Notes: generated from the letters alone by a model not told the origin. DNA of 64,000 nt from Paenibacillus timonensis (GCF_022427145.1 NZ_JAKSXN010000017.1:1-64000); one strand, 5' to 3'. Positions 21,121 to 31,094 are shown, counted from the first letter of the stretch. Numbers and translations: made by a program.

Positions 21121-22518
21121 ATGGCCAAAAAAGCACCGGAATTGGAAGAGTATAAATACGGCTTCCGGGATGAACACAAGGCGATCTTTCAATCGGGTAA
21201 AGGCTTGACCCGTGAAATCGTGACGGAGATCTCCCGCATCAAAGGCGAGCCGGAATGGATGCTTAATTTCCGCCTGAAATCGCTCGAGCAGTTCGAGAAA
21301 ATGGCAATGCCGCGCTGGGGCGGCGACTTGAGCGAGCTTGATTTTAACGATATTCAATACTATGTGAGACCATCCGAGAAGCAAGGCAAGACGTGGGAAG
21401 AAGTCCCGGCGGAAATCAAAGAAACGTTTGATAAGCTGGGGATTCCAGAGGCGGAGCAGAAGTTCCTGGCCGGCGTCTCCGCGCAATACGAATCGGAGGT
21501 CGTATACCACAGCATTCAGAAGGACCTTGAAGACCAGGGCGTCATCTTCATGGATACGGATTCCGCTTTGCGTGAATATCCGGAATTGTTCAAGGAGTAT
21601 TTCGGAACGGTCGTTCCTGCGGCGGACAACAAGTTCGCGGCTTTGAACAGCGCCGTATGGTCCGGGGGCAGCTTCATTTACGTGCCGAAAGGCGTGAAAT
21701 GCGAGGTGCCGTTGCAGGCTTATTTCCGGATCAACTCGGAGAACATGGGCCAGTTCGAACGGACGCTGATCATCGCCGACGAGGGCAGCTTCGTGCACTA
21801 CACGGAAGGCTGCACGGCGCCGATCTACAGCACGAACTCGCTGCATAGCGCGGTCGTGGAAATCATCGTGAAGAAGGACGCCCGCGTGCGTTACACGACG
21901 ATCCAGAACTGGGCACCTAACATCTATAACCTGGTAACCAAACGTGCGGTAGCCGAGGAGAACGCGACGATGGAATGGGTCGACGGCAACATCGGCTCCA
22001 AGCTGACGATGAAATACCCGGCGGTGATCTTGAAAGGCCGCGGCGCGAAAGGCAGCGTGCTGTCCATCGCCGTTGCCGGCAAAGGCCAGCTTCAGGATGC
22101 CGGGGCGAAAATGATTCACCTGGCGCCGGATACGACGTCGACGATCGTGTCGAAGTCGATTTCCAAACATGGCGGCAAGGTCACGTACCGTGGTCTCGCA
22201 TCCTTCGGCCGCCAGGCGGAAGGCGCGAAGTCGAACATCAAATGCGATACGCTGATTCTCGACAACGAGTCGACGTCGGATACGATCCCATACAATGAGA
22301 TCATGAACGACAACATCACCTTGGAGCATGAGGCGACCGTATCGAAGGTGTCGGAGGAGCAGCTCTTCTATCTGATGAGCCGCGGCCTGACCGAAGAAGA
22401 AGCCACGCAAATGATCGTCATGGGCTTTATCGAGCCATTCACCAAAGAACTGCCGATGGAATACGCGGTGGAAATGAACCGGTTGATCAAGTTCGAGATG
22501 GAAGGCTCGATCGGGTAA
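21121..22518 (+). CDS. sufB: Fe-S cluster assembly protein SufB
   Basis: The 465-residue scaffold subunit is the most conserved Suf protein. Family stretches include [37 protein letters not shown], the [20 protein letters not shown] region and the [21 protein letters not shown] ending. It has a strong AAGGAGG site and is the last gene before a terminator. Confidence 0.98.
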   Translation: MAKKAPELEEYKYGFRDEHKAIFQSGKGLTREIVTEISRIKGEPEWMLNFRLKSLEQFEKMAMPRWGGDLSELDFNDIQYYVRPSEKQGKTWEEVPAEIKETFDKLGIPEAEQKFLAGVSAQYESEVVYHSIQKDLEDQGVIFMDTDSALREYPELFKEYFGTVVPAADNKFAALNSAVWSGGSFIYVPKGVKCEVPLQAYFRINSENMGQFERTLIIADEGSFVHYTEGCTAPIYSTNSLHSAVVEIIVKKDARVRYTTIQNWAPNIYNLVTKRAVAEENATMEWVDGNIGSKLTMKYPAVILKGRGAKGSVLSIAVAGKGQLQDAGAKMIHLAPDTTSTIVSKSISKHGGKVTYRGLASFGRQAEGAKSNIKCDTLILDNESTSDTIPYNEIMNDNITLEHEATVSKVSEEQLFYLMSRGLTEEEATQMIVMGFIEPFTKELPMEYAVEMNRLIKFEMEGSIG

Positions 22519-22533
22519 GGACCGGGCCAAACG

Positions 22534-22566
22534 AAAGGAGAAGACCCTGGGGTCTTCTCCTTTTTT
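22534..22566. terminator. Terminator of the suf operon
   Basis: AAAGGAGAAGACCC pairs with GGTCTTCTCCTTT across a three-base loop and ends in a T-run. Confidence 0.95.
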
Positions 22567-22578
22567 GGCGTTGGCGGC

Positions 22579-22926
22579 CTATTGCCTTATCGTCACGCTC
22601 GCCCCGATCGGTACGAGGCGGGCCAATTCAATGACGTCCGGGTTGTACATCCGGATGCAGCCGTGGGATACCTCTTTGCCGATGGAAGAGGGATCGTTGG
22701 TCCCATGGATCCCGTAATGGGGTTTGGATAGGCCCATCCAATAGGCCCCAAACGGTCCACCGGGGTTCGGGGCCTTGTTGACGATCGTATACGTTCCTTC
22801 GGGGGTTTGCGTGAGCATTTTGCCGATCCCCACCGGAAATCCGCGCACGACGATGTTGTCGTCCAGCAAGTACAGCATCCGGTCCGATAAATCTACGATG
22901 ATGCGGTAGTTAGGCATAAGGTGCAT
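22579..22926 (-). CDS. Small L,D-transpeptidase (YkuD fold)
   Basis: The 115-residue protein is a minimal YkuD domain with the catalytic HGTN and SHGCIRM motifs (nucleophile Cys90). Such enzymes cross-link or modify peptidoglycan, and B. subtilis YkuD is a spore protein. There is no signal peptide or LysM domain, so it would act in the mother cell or forespore unless exported otherwise. The start may be the ATG at 22926 (GGAGG three bases upstream) or the ATG at 22917 (better spaced). Confidence 0.92.
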   Translation of the reverse strand: MHLMPNYRIIVDLSDRMLYLLDDNIVVRGFPVGIGKMLTQTPEGTYTIVNKAPNPGGPFGAYWMGLSKPHYGIHGTNDPSSIGKEVSHGCIRMYNPDVIELARLVPIGASVTIRQ

Positions 22927-23021
22927 CAGCCTCCGTCGTTTTTGTTAGTGTATGACGAATAGGCACGAGGGGGCTGGGCAAGAGTGGAGAGAGTCCGGTG
23001 AATCGCCGTCGCACATCAAAG

Positions 23022-23056
23022 GCAAAAAGAGAAACCCGAGTCTTTTCAGACCCGGG
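23022..23056 (-). terminator. Terminator of the HD-GYP-like gene
   Basis: On the minus strand CCCGGGTCT pairs with AGACTCGGG (one G-U pair) and is followed by TTTCTCTTTTT. Confidence 0.85.
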
Positions 23057-23070
23057 AATTGAATGATGTA

Positions 23071-24102
23071 TTATAAATAAACCTCTTCGATCGATGTTTC
23101 GCGCTCCTTGGACAGGTCGACGAACCGGGAATCGGTTTTGACGAGCGGCCGAAAAAAGTCCGTTTGGTTGGTCATGACAATGGAACCTATCTCGCCGGAG
23201 TTCAGCATCACTTTCTTGCCGATGAAATTCGGAAGCAGGTGGCGGATCAGCGCTTGCGTGGGTTCCGGGCTCAGCTTGCCGAAGCTAAGGCTGTTGAGCT
23301 CGCGCAGCACCGACAATAACTCCTGCTTCGAGCGGTAGACGCGGTTGGAGGTCATCGCCGAGTACACGTCCGCAACGGCGGCGATTTTGGCGAACGGATG
23401 GATTTCCTTATCGCGCAAGCCATGCGGATAGCCGCTGCCGTCTTCCCTTTCGTGATGCTGCAGCGCGACCAATGCGGAAAGCTCGTCCCCGGTCGAATCT
23501 AGGATAATCTCATGGCCGTATTCGGTATGGCGCTTCACTTCCTCAAACTCCTCCGGCGTAAGTTTGCCGGGTTTGGTCAGGATGCTCTGCGGCACCTTGC
23601 TTTTGCCGATATCGATCAAATAGCCGGCCTTCCCTGCATGATAAGCCTCTTCTTTGGTATACCCCATCCAGGAAGCGATATAATAGCAGAGCATGCCGAC
23701 TTGCATGGAATGATGATATGTATAGTTGTCATCATCGCCGATCATCAGCAGCAAGGAGACGACGTCCTTCTGGTTATCCAATTCCGAGATCATGGGCTCG
23801 AGGAGCTGATCTACTTTCGCCTCGTCGATGCGGCCGCTCGTTAGCGCTTCCAAAAAGAGCTCCTCAAATCCGTCTACGGCTTCGTTCATATAAGGCTTGG
23901 CCCGGTAAGCAGGATCTTTAGGGAATTCGGCTTCTAAGGTTTGCGGCTCGATATCCACGTAGTCGATGCCGTGTTGCATCAATTTGACAATGGCATCGCT
24001 GCTCAATTCGCAGCCCTTTTGCAAAACAAAGACGCCGAAATGATTAAATACGTCATGTTGGAGACGGTCGCCTGGACTGAGTTCCATAATATGTACTTTC
24101 AA
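23071..24102 (-). CDS. HD-GYP-like protein with a degenerate HD motif
   Basis: The 343-residue protein has an N-terminal domain of about 100 residues (MELSPGDRLQHDVFNHFGV) and a C-terminal HD-GYP domain. The helix that normally reads LLHDIGK reads YLIDIGK here, so the HD histidine is Ile. The later LQHHEREDGSGYPHGL motif with GYP is intact. HD-GYP proteins hydrolyse cyclic-di-GMP using metals held partly by the HD pair, so this copy may bind but not cleave. I chose the TTG at 24102 (GAGGTG nine bases upstream), because the protein then begins like its relatives; a TTG at 24129 is also open. Confidence 0.88.
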   Translation of the reverse strand: MKVHIMELSPGDRLQHDVFNHFGVFVLQKGCELSSDAIVKLMQHGIDYVDIEPQTLEAEFPKDPAYRAKPYMNEAVDGFEELFLEALTSGRIDEAKVDQLLEPMISELDNQKDVVSLLLMIGDDDNYTYHHSMQVGMLCYYIASWMGYTKEEAYHAGKAGYLIDIGKSKVPQSILTKPGKLTPEEFEEVKRHTEYGHEIILDSTGDELSALVALQHHEREDGSGYPHGLRDKEIHPFAKIAAVADVYSAMTSNRVYRSKQELLSVLRELNSLSFGKLSPEPTQALIRHLLPNFIGKKVMLNSGEIGSIVMTNQTDFFRPLVKTDSRFVDLSKERETSIEEVYL

Positions 24103-24183
24103 GGACGATGACACCTCATAATCTTCCAATTTTCCTTAATCATATCAGGAAATAATTGGACTGACAATGAATTTTGTTCGGTG

Positions 24184-24936
24184 TCAATCACCCGAAAGAA
24201 GGTGTTCTCCCGGAACGCGGGGGTCCCAGGGCCCAAGCCCATGGCCCTTCCACTCGGAGCCGTCCTCCCAGATTTCCTTCTTCCAAATCGGCACGATTTG
24301 CTTCAGCCGCTCGATCGCGTAGCGGCTGGCCTCGTAACATCCGGCCCGGTGAGGTGCCGACACGGCGATGACCACGCTGATTTCGGCGATATCGACGTGG
24401 CCGATCCGGTGGCTGATGGCGCAGCGCGTACCCGGCCAGCGCTCGGCGATTTCGGTGCCGATTTGGCGAAGCTTGGCTAAGGCCATCGGCACGTAGGCTT
24501 CGTATTCAAGATGAACGGTCCTCTGGCCCTGCGTCCATTCCCGGGTCGTCCCGGTAAACGTTAATGCCGCTCCATGGTCGGGAGCGATCACCTTGGCCGT
24601 GATCTCCTCCACGGACAGAGGCTCTTCTGTGATGATGAACAGGTCATCGCCTTTGAACTCCGACTCGGGGCCGAAAGTCGGTTCCCCGCCGGAAACCGGC
24701 GGAATGAGCGCGACTTCGTCCTCCGGGGTGATCGGCGTATCGCCGGCGGCATACTCCTGATTCACGGCAACGAAAGAAGCGGCAAGCAAATTGGCTGCCG
24801 AAGGGTAGGCTTCCGCCAGCGCTTCCTTTAATGAAGCGGCGGTAAGAGGCCGTTCCGTATGCGAGTAGGCAAAGTTAAGGCTGGACGTACCGATCCGGTC
24901 CGCCAACCCGGCAAAAAGGGCGATTTGTATATTCAT
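24184..24936 (-). CDS. Fused molybdopterin synthase MoaD-MoaE
   Basis: The 250-residue protein joins a MoaD ubiquitin-like domain (about 1-84) to a MoaE domain (about 95-240). MoaD ends in the usual Gly83-Gly84, here internal in PPVSGGEPTFG. MoaE shows SHRIGHVDIAE, the HR motif near 196 and catalytic lysines in PIWKKE (219-220). Molybdopterin synthase puts two sulfurs into precursor Z on the way to molybdenum cofactor, which NarG in this window requires. In free MoaD the terminal glycine is thiocarboxylated, so the fused form would need cleavage or another route. Confidence 0.95.
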   Translation of the reverse strand: MNIQIALFAGLADRIGTSSLNFAYSHTERPLTAASLKEALAEAYPSAANLLAASFVAVNQEYAAGDTPITPEDEVALIPPVSGGEPTFGPESEFKGDDLFIITEEPLSVEEITAKVIAPDHGAALTFTGTTREWTQGQRTVHLEYEAYVPMALAKLRQIGTEIAERWPGTRCAISHRIGHVDIAEISVVIAVSAPHRAGCYEASRYAIERLKQIVPIWKKEIWEDGSEWKGHGLGPWDPRVPGEHLLSGD

Positions 24937-24972
24937 AGAAGTCTCCTCGGAATGGTTTGTAAGTAATATACA

Positions 24973-25033
24973 TTATAACAAGACAACGATCAATTTTAAG
25001 GTATATAATACACATTGAACTCTAAAATTTAGA
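24973..25033. promoter_or_regulatory. Divergent promoter region
   Basis: A plus-strand -10 (TATAAT, 25004-25009) and a minus-strand TATAAT (24978-24973) face opposite ways between the moaD-moaE and phosphatase genes. A 13-base palindrome, TCTAAAATTTAGA, at 25021-25033 sits just past the plus-strand start region and could bind a regulator. The -35 elements are weak. Confidence 0.4.
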
Positions 25034-25073
25034 ATAGGCCGAATAGATTGAGAGAGCAAGGGGGCAGTTCTTC

Positions 25074-26507
25074 ATGCCGGAGACGAACCAGGAAACGTTA
25101 ACGATCCTATACACCAACGATATCCACAGCCACTTCGAAACGATGGGGCGCATCGCGGCGATGATTCATGAATTGCGGGCCGAAGCGCCGGCTTCCACGC
25201 TCCTGCTCGACATCGGCGACCATATGGACCGGGCGGCGATCGAAACCGAAGGAACCTTGGGACAGGCGAATGTGGACGTACTTAACCTGACAGGGTACGA
25301 TGCCGTAACGATCGGCAATAACGAAGGGCTGACCTTTACGCCGGAACTGCTGGGCCAGGCATACGCCGGGCTGCACTGTTCGGTCGTTTGCGGCAATATC
25401 GTGGAGGCGCGAACCGGACAACCGCCCGCCTGGATGCAGAGCCGGAAGATCGTGCACAAGGCTGGCCTCAAAATCGGGCTGGTGGCGGCGACGGCCGCAT
25501 TTGCCGAGTTCTATGAGTTGCTTGGCCTGAAATCCTTAAACCCGCTGGACACGATTGCAAGGGATGTCGAAGAGCTGCGCCGCGAGGTTGATCTGGTCAT
25601 CGTGATGTCCCATTTGGGCTTGCCGATGGATCGGCAGCTGGCCGAGACGGTACCGGGCATCGATTTGATTATCGGCGGCCATACGCATCATTTGCTGGAA
25701 GAGCCGCTGCGAATTGGACGAACGATGGTCACGGCGGCGGGGAAATTCGGCAACTACTTGGGAAAGGTCGTTATTCGTCGGGATTCCGTTAACGGACGGT
25801 TGATGATGGACGGAATTTGCCTTCCCGTCGTGGAGGGTCCCAAGCAGGAGCAGGTAGAGACGGCCATCGCTTTGCAGCGGGAAGCCGCAAGGCTCCGGCT
25901 GAACCGGACAGTCGCCGTAACGGATCGGGAGCTGCCGGTGTCGTATGAAGCCGAATCGCCTTTTGGCAATTTGTTAGCTCAAGCGGTTCGCCGGTACACC
26001 GGCAGCGAATTTTCCCTGGTCAACAGCGGTCAGCTGCTGTTGGGCCTGCCGGCCGGCGAAATCAGCGAGGGGATGCTGCATGAGCGCTGCCCTTCGCCGA
26101 TCAATCCTTGCACGATGCAGGTGTCCGGCGGGGATATTTTAGCCAGCCTGGAGGAATCGCTGCTCGAAGAGAAGATGAGCAAATCCATTATGGGGTTCGG
26201 CTTTCGCGGGAAGGTGCTCGGCGGCATTTGCGTCGATGGTTTGGAGATCGAATACGATCCCGGCGCTCCTCCTTACGAACGCATCGTCCAAGCCAGCGTG
26301 GCAGGCGTGCCGCTGCGGGAAGACCAAACCTATCTCGTCGGCACGCTGGATATGTTCACGTTTGGCGTCGGTTACGAACGGTTGAAGCGGGGGACGGAGA
26401 AGCGATACATGCTGCCCGATTTTTTACGCGACCTGCTCCGCCTCGAACTGCAAACCGCCGGCGCGGTGGAAACCTGTTTTCAATCCCGGTGGAAAAAAGT
26501 AGAATAG
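25074..26507 (+). CDS. yunD: Bifunctional metallophosphatase/5'-nucleotidase, YunD type
   Basis: The 477-residue protein has the calcineurin-like metallophosphatase domain (TNDIHSH near residue 13, GNNEGL, MSHLGLP, GGHTHHLL) followed by the C-terminal 5'-nucleotidase substrate domain (about 290-450). It lacks a signal peptide and cell-wall anchor, so it is cytoplasmic like B. subtilis YunD, unlike periplasmic UshA. The expected activity is dephosphorylation of nucleotides or nucleotide sugars; the exact substrate is not readable. It reads toward uppP 36 bases downstream. Confidence 0.88.
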   Translation: MPETNQETLTILYTNDIHSHFETMGRIAAMIHELRAEAPASTLLLDIGDHMDRAAIETEGTLGQANVDVLNLTGYDAVTIGNNEGLTFTPELLGQAYAGLHCSVVCGNIVEARTGQPPAWMQSRKIVHKAGLKIGLVAATAAFAEFYELLGLKSLNPLDTIARDVEELRREVDLVIVMSHLGLPMDRQLAETVPGIDLIIGGHTHHLLEEPLRIGRTMVTAAGKFGNYLGKVVIRRDSVNGRLMMDGICLPVVEGPKQEQVETAIALQREAARLRLNRTVAVTDRELPVSYEAESPFGNLLAQAVRRYTGSEFSLVNSGQLLLGLPAGEISEGMLHERCPSPINPCTMQVSGGDILASLEESLLEEKMSKSIMGFGFRGKVLGGICVDGLEIEYDPGAPPYERIVQASVAGVPLREDQTYLVGTLDMFTFGVGYERLKRGTEKRYMLPDFLRDLLRLELQTAGAVETCFQSRWKKVE

Positions 26508-26543
26508 CTATAGCGCAAAGTCATACTCGATCAGGAGGAACCA

Positions 26544-27371
26544 ATGAGTCTTATTGTCTCGATTATTTTAGCCATTGTGGAAGGTTTGACGGAGTTTATT
26601 CCGGTCTCTTCGACGGGACACATGATATTGACGGCCAAGCTGATGGGATACGACGATCAGTCGCCGGAAATGAAAACCTTTGAAATCGTCATTCAACTCG
26701 GCGCGATCCTGGCCATGGCCTGGGTGTACCGGGAACGGATCTTGAATCTGCTCGGCTTGAGCAAAAAAGTGACGGTGGTCGACCGAAACGCTCCGAAAGG
26801 CCGGCTGAATTTGATTCATATTTTGCTCGGGATCGTCCCGGCGCTGGGCGTCGGGTTCTTCTTCCGCGATTTTATCAAAAGCCTGTTCAGCTCCCAGACG
26901 GTGTTGTGGGCGCTCGTGGTGGGCGGCATCTTCATGATCTTCGCCGAATGGTTTAACAAGAACAAAGCGACGATCACCGCTCCGGAAATGGACCAGCTTA
27001 CCTATAAACAAGCTTTGCTGATCGGATTATACCAGTGTATCTCCGTGTTGTGGCCCGGGTTTTCCCGGTCCGGTTCGACGATCGCTGGGGGGATGCTCAG
27101 CGGCGCCAGCTATAAAGCGGCCGCCGATTTCTCGTTTCTGATCGCCATCCCGATCATGTGTGCGGTCTCGGGTTATGAAATGTTGGATTCCTACCGCTAC
27201 TTGACGTCCGATACGATCGGGTATTTCCTTATTGGATTCGTGGTCGCTTTCGTGGTGGCTTATGTGGTCGTACTGGCGTTTTTGAAACTCATCCAAAAGG
27301 TGCAGCTGCGCCATTTTGCGTACTATCGATTTATTTTGGCTGCGTTGTTCTGGATCTTCATCATGCGTTGA
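26544..27371 (+). CDS. uppP: Undecaprenyl-diphosphatase UppP (BacA)
   Basis: The 275-residue integral membrane phosphatase recycles undecaprenyl diphosphate for cell-wall synthesis and gives bacitracin tolerance. Signature motifs are EGLTEFIPVSSTGH near the N-terminus and PGFSRSGSTIAGG around residue 170. About eight hydrophobic segments are visible and the length is typical. A good AGGAGG site precedes the ATG. Confidence 0.97.
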   Translation: MSLIVSIILAIVEGLTEFIPVSSTGHMILTAKLMGYDDQSPEMKTFEIVIQLGAILAMAWVYRERILNLLGLSKKVTVVDRNAPKGRLNLIHILLGIVPALGVGFFFRDFIKSLFSSQTVLWALVVGGIFMIFAEWFNKNKATITAPEMDQLTYKQALLIGLYQCISVLWPGFSRSGSTIAGGMLSGASYKAAADFSFLIAIPIMCAVSGYEMLDSYRYLTSDTIGYFLIGFVVAFVVAYVVVLAFLKLIQKVQLRHFAYYRFILAALFWIFIMR

Positions 27372-27456
27372 CCCGCTTCAATAGAAAGTGGTGTTCGGTA
27401 TCGACCGCTGATTCCAGATACATATTGAAACCTTAACAGAGACGGAAGTGGAAGTC

Positions 27457-28557
27457 ATGCGGTTAATCCCAGTCGCCTCGTTGCAGGCTGGAATGAAATT
27501 AGGGAAAAAGATTTATAATGAGGACGGGATCATTCTGTTGTCCGAAAATGCGGTGCTGTCCGATGCGATCATTCGCAGGCTGCAGTCCCACGGTCTGGAC
27601 TTTGTCTACGTGGCCGATCCTCGGACGGACGATCTGGTGATTCCCGAAATGATAGAAGAGGAAACGCGGCGCCGCGCGCTCGGCGAAATCCGGACGAATT
27701 TCCGTAAATGGGCCGCGCCGAACGTGAAGAACGTATCTTATCCTTATTTGGGCAAAACGTTCTCCGGCTTGATCGAATCGATTCTGGACGATCTTAGCGC
27801 CCGCGACGATGCGATGATCATGATGATGAATATGAACAGCATGGATCATTATTTGTATCGTCATTCCCTGAACGTCTGCGTGTATACCTTGCTGCTCGGC
27901 CAGCTTCACGGGTATACGAAAGACGAATTGACCGTGCTGGGCCTGGGTGCCCTACTGCACGATATCGGCAAGACCAAGCTCCCCCTTGAGCTGCTGACCA
28001 AACCGTCGCGGCTGACGGACGAGGAGTTCGAAATGATCAAGCGGCATCCCGATTTCGGCTTTAAAATGCTGAAGGATGAACCGGGGATTCCGTTGTTATC
28101 GGCGCACTGCGCCTACCAACACCATGAGAAAATAGACGGCAGCGGGTACCCTCGCGGCATCCGCGGCAACGAAATCCATGAATACGCCCGCTGGATCGCC
28201 ATTACGGACGCTTACGACGCCATGACGACGCACCGGTCGTACCGCAAAGCGATGTTGCCGCATCAAGCGCTGGAAGTGCTGTATACCGGCTGCGGGCATT
28301 GGTACGAGAAGCCGAAGCTGGAGCTGTTTCGCGACCGGGTCGCGATCTACCCGATCGGAATGACCGTTAGATTAAGCACGGGCGAAACCGGCGTGGTCTC
28401 GAGGATCCACGGCCATATGCCGCAGCGGCCGGTTGTTCGGGTCCTGACGGACCCGCGGGGAGAGGATATCCGATCGCCTTACGAAGTAGATTTGTCCATC
28501 CAGCTCTCCATCGTGATTGCGGAAGTGGACGGAATGGAAATGGTGGTAGGTGAATGA
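27457..28557 (+). CDS. HD-GYP domain phosphodiesterase
   Basis: The 366-residue protein has the same layout as the HD-GYP-like protein at 23071-24102, but with the HD motif intact (GALLHDIGKTKLP) and HHEKIDGSGYPRGI. It is therefore a likely active cyclic-di-GMP phosphodiesterase. An N-terminal domain of about 100 residues opens RLIPVASLQAGMKLGKKIY. I chose the ATG at 27457 over the GTG at 27448 because relatives begin MRLIPV. The stop overlaps the next start. Confidence 0.93.
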   Translation: MRLIPVASLQAGMKLGKKIYNEDGIILLSENAVLSDAIIRRLQSHGLDFVYVADPRTDDLVIPEMIEEETRRRALGEIRTNFRKWAAPNVKNVSYPYLGKTFSGLIESILDDLSARDDAMIMMMNMNSMDHYLYRHSLNVCVYTLLLGQLHGYTKDELTVLGLGALLHDIGKTKLPLELLTKPSRLTDEEFEMIKRHPDFGFKMLKDEPGIPLLSAHCAYQHHEKIDGSGYPRGIRGNEIHEYARWIAITDAYDAMTTHRSYRKAMLPHQALEVLYTGCGHWYEKPKLELFRDRVAIYPIGMTVRLSTGETGVVSRIHGHMPQRPVVRVLTDPRGEDIRSPYEVDLSIQLSIVIAEVDGMEMVVGE

Positions 28558-29696
28558 TGGAAAAACAGACAAAAACGATGGATAGGAACGGAAGTCCGAT
28601 CAGCCCAAGTTATGATCCGTGGGATCCGATTTTATCGCTTCGCGAGTACGGACGCCACGTATTGACCAGCGTTGAGCTAACGGTGACGAATCTGTGCAAT
28701 ATGCGGTGCGAGCATTGCGCGGTTGGCGACAGCCTCGTGTTGAAGGAACCTGAGCAGTTGCCGCTGCCGCTGATATTGGAGGCGCTTGATGACGTCGAGC
28801 ACTTACAGACGATCAGCATCACTGGCGGCGAACCGACGTTCCGTCGCCAAACCGTGGAGGAGAAAATCATCCCGCTTTTGAAATATGCCAAGGCGCGGGG
28901 GATCCGCACGCAAATCAATTCCAATCTCACGCTGGACTACGAACGTTACGAGAAGCTGCTTCCCTATTTGGATGTCATGCATATCTCGTTCAACTATACG
29001 AGCGGGCGCGATTTCCATGAGATCGGATTTGCCCGCAGCGGGCATCCGGTCAAGCCGGAGGTCGCCTACAAAATGTACGATACGATGGTCGAGAATACGC
29101 GCAGGCTTAGCGAAGCGGGAATGTTCATCTCCGCCGAGTCGATGATTAATTACCGCACGCACCGGAAGCTTGCGGACATTCACCGGATGATCGTAGAGAT
29201 GGGCTGCCAAAGGCATGAGGTCCATCCGATGTATGCGGCCGATTTTGCCGAAGGGTTGCCGGTGTTGGCGCTAAGCGATATGCGGGCGGCGATCCACTCG
29301 CTGCTGGACGCACGGGATCCGGCGGTTTGGATGCTGTTCGGAACGCTGCCGTTCTTCGCCTGCAACGGGAACGAGGAAGACTTGCAACTCCTGCGCCGCT
29401 TGCGGAGGGAGCCGAATGTGACGGTTCGCAACGACCCGGACGGACGCAATCGCGTCAATGTGAATATGTTCACCGGGGATGTATACGTAACGGATTTTGC
29501 CGCAATCCCGGCCTTCGGCAATGTGCGGGACGGCCGGTTGGACGATATTTTCGGCCGCTGGCTGACGGAGCATCCATTGAACCAGAAAGTCAATTGCCAC
29601 TGCGACGCTGCCGGCTGCTGCGGCCCGAATCTGCTGGTCGCCGACATGTATTACCGAGATACGGATTTTAAAACGCGTAAAGCCGCTACTTTATAA
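28554..29696 (+). CDS. yfkAB: Radical SAM protein YfkAB
   Basis: The 380-residue protein has a radical SAM cluster motif (CNMRCEHC, about residues 47-54) and a C-terminal cysteine-rich stretch (CHCDAAGCCG) typical of YfkAB proteins. The TGGEPTFR motif of the SAM fold is present. The reaction is not known. The ATG overlaps the HD-GYP stop by four bases, so the two are coupled. Confidence 0.9.
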   Translation: MMEKQTKTMDRNGSPISPSYDPWDPILSLREYGRHVLTSVELTVTNLCNMRCEHCAVGDSLVLKEPEQLPLPLILEALDDVEHLQTISITGGEPTFRRQTVEEKIIPLLKYAKARGIRTQINSNLTLDYERYEKLLPYLDVMHISFNYTSGRDFHEIGFARSGHPVKPEVAYKMYDTMVENTRRLSEAGMFISAESMINYRTHRKLADIHRMIVEMGCQRHEVHPMYAADFAEGLPVLALSDMRAAIHSLLDARDPAVWMLFGTLPFFACNGNEEDLQLLRRLRREPNVTVRNDPDGRNRVNVNMFTGDVYVTDFAAIPAFGNVRDGRLDDIFGRWLTEHPLNQKVNCHCDAAGCCGPNLLVADMYYRDTDFKTRKAATL

Positions 29697-29729
29697 AGGT
29701 AGAACTAATATAGGAAAGAGGCGTATTGC

Positions 29730-31094
29730 ATGCCTGTGTCACCCGATGGTCATACCGAATTTGAAATAGGCAAGCTATTTTGGAATCTGCTGCTCGTCCT
29801 TATTCTCGTCTTTTTAAACGGGTTCTTCGTGGCTGCGGAGTTTTCGCTCGTCAAGGTACGTCAATCCCGGCTTACTCAACTGGCGCGGGAAGGCAACCGG
29901 CGGGCGAATTATGCGCTGAAGGTCAACAAGCGGCTGGACACCTACCTGTCGGCGACGCAACTGGGTATCACCCTTGCTTCGCTGGGACTCGGGTGGGTCG
30001 GGGAACCGGCGGTGTCTGAGCTGTTAATTGAACCGCTGATGCATAAAATCGGGGCTACGGATCCAACGCTGATCTCAACGATCTCGGTGGCGGTTGGCTT
30101 TGCGATCATTACCTTTTTACATATCGTGATGGGGGAGCTGGCTCCGAAATCACTGGCGATCCAAAAGTCGGAGGAAGCGTCCTTATGGCTGTCATGGCCG
30201 CTTTTGATGTTTTACCGGTTGTTCCTTCCGGTCATCTGGCTGTTGAATACGGCGGCGAACAGCGCGCTCCGGCTTATCGGCATCGAACCTGCGGGCGAAG
30301 GCGAGGCGGCGCATTCCGAAGAGGAGATCCGCATCCTGATGGATCAAAGCGCTAAAAGCGGCGTCATCGATAAGGACGAGATGAAGCTGGTAGACAATAT
30401 TTTTGATTTCTCCGATATGCTGGCCCGGGAAGTGATGCTGCCGCGGACGGATATGGACTGTTTGTATACGAACCTGAGCTGGGAGGACAACATGAAGATC
30501 GTGGCGGGCACGAAGCACTCCCGTTACCCTGTCGCCGTCGAGGATAAGGATCAGATCATCGGGTTCGTTCATATTACCGATCTGCTGCTGCCCGATCCGG
30601 AGAAGCCGCTCCACCTGGAGGAATTGGTTCGACCGATCTTGAATGTGCCGGAGTCGATGGAAATCAGCCAGGTGCTTCGCTTGATGCAGAAGAAGCACTC
30701 CCAGGTAACGCTGGTCGTCGACGAATATGGCGGAACGGCGGGCCTTCTGACCGCCGAGGAGATTCTCGAAGAGATCGTCGGCGATCTGCATGACGAATTC
30801 GAGGACGAACGCTCGGACATCGAGAAGTTGTCGGATGACGTCTATTCGGTGGACGGCCGTTTGCTGATCGAAGAGGTGAACGACCTGGTCGGCAGCGAAA
30901 TCGAAGACGAGGAAGTCGATTCGATCGGCGGCTGGTTGTTTAAGGAACTCGAAGGTACCCCGGCCAAAGGGAAAAGAAAGCAGGTCGACCGCTTCTTGTT
31001 CGAGGTTGAGGAAGCCAGCCGATTGCGCATCACGCGCGTGAAGGTCATCCGCCTCGTCGTCGAGGAGCCGGATGAGGAAATCGAAGAGGAATAA
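29730..31094 (+). CDS. CNNM/CorC-type membrane protein (hemolysin family)
   Basis: The 454-residue protein has a DUF21 transmembrane domain (about 15-200), two CBS domains (about 215-335, with LPRTDMDCLYTNL and TLVVDEYGGTAGLLT) and a CorC/HlyC C-terminal domain (about 350-440). The family handles Mg2+ or related cation efflux, and the hemolysin name is historical. Its last 79 bases and terminator are repeated 1966 bases further on, at the far side of an AT-rich insertion. Confidence 0.93.
   Translation: MPVSPDGHTEFEIGKLFWNLLLVLILVFLNGFFVAAEFSLVKVRQSRLTQLAREGNRRANYALKVNKRLDTYLSATQLGITLASLGLGWVGEPAVSELLIEPLMHKIGATDPTLISTISVAVGFAIITFLHIVMGELAPKSLAIQKSEEASLWLSWPLLMFYRLFLPVIWLLNTAANSALRLIGIEPAGEGEAAHSEEEIRILMDQSAKSGVIDKDEMKLVDNIFDFSDMLAREVMLPRTDMDCLYTNLSWEDNMKIVAGTKHSRYPVAVEDKDQIIGFVHITDLLLPDPEKPLHLEELVRPILNVPESMEISQVLRLMQKKHSQVTLVVDEYGGTAGLLTAEEILEEIVGDLHDEFEDERSDIEKLSDDVYSVDGRLLIEEVNDLVGSEIEDEEVDSIGGWLFKELEGTPAKGKRKQVDRFLFEVEEASRLRITRVKVIRLVVEEPDEEIEEE

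Noticed and set aside
21103-22530. 475-codon open frame antisense to sufB
   Set aside because: It mirrors sufB exactly in extent and has no independent support.
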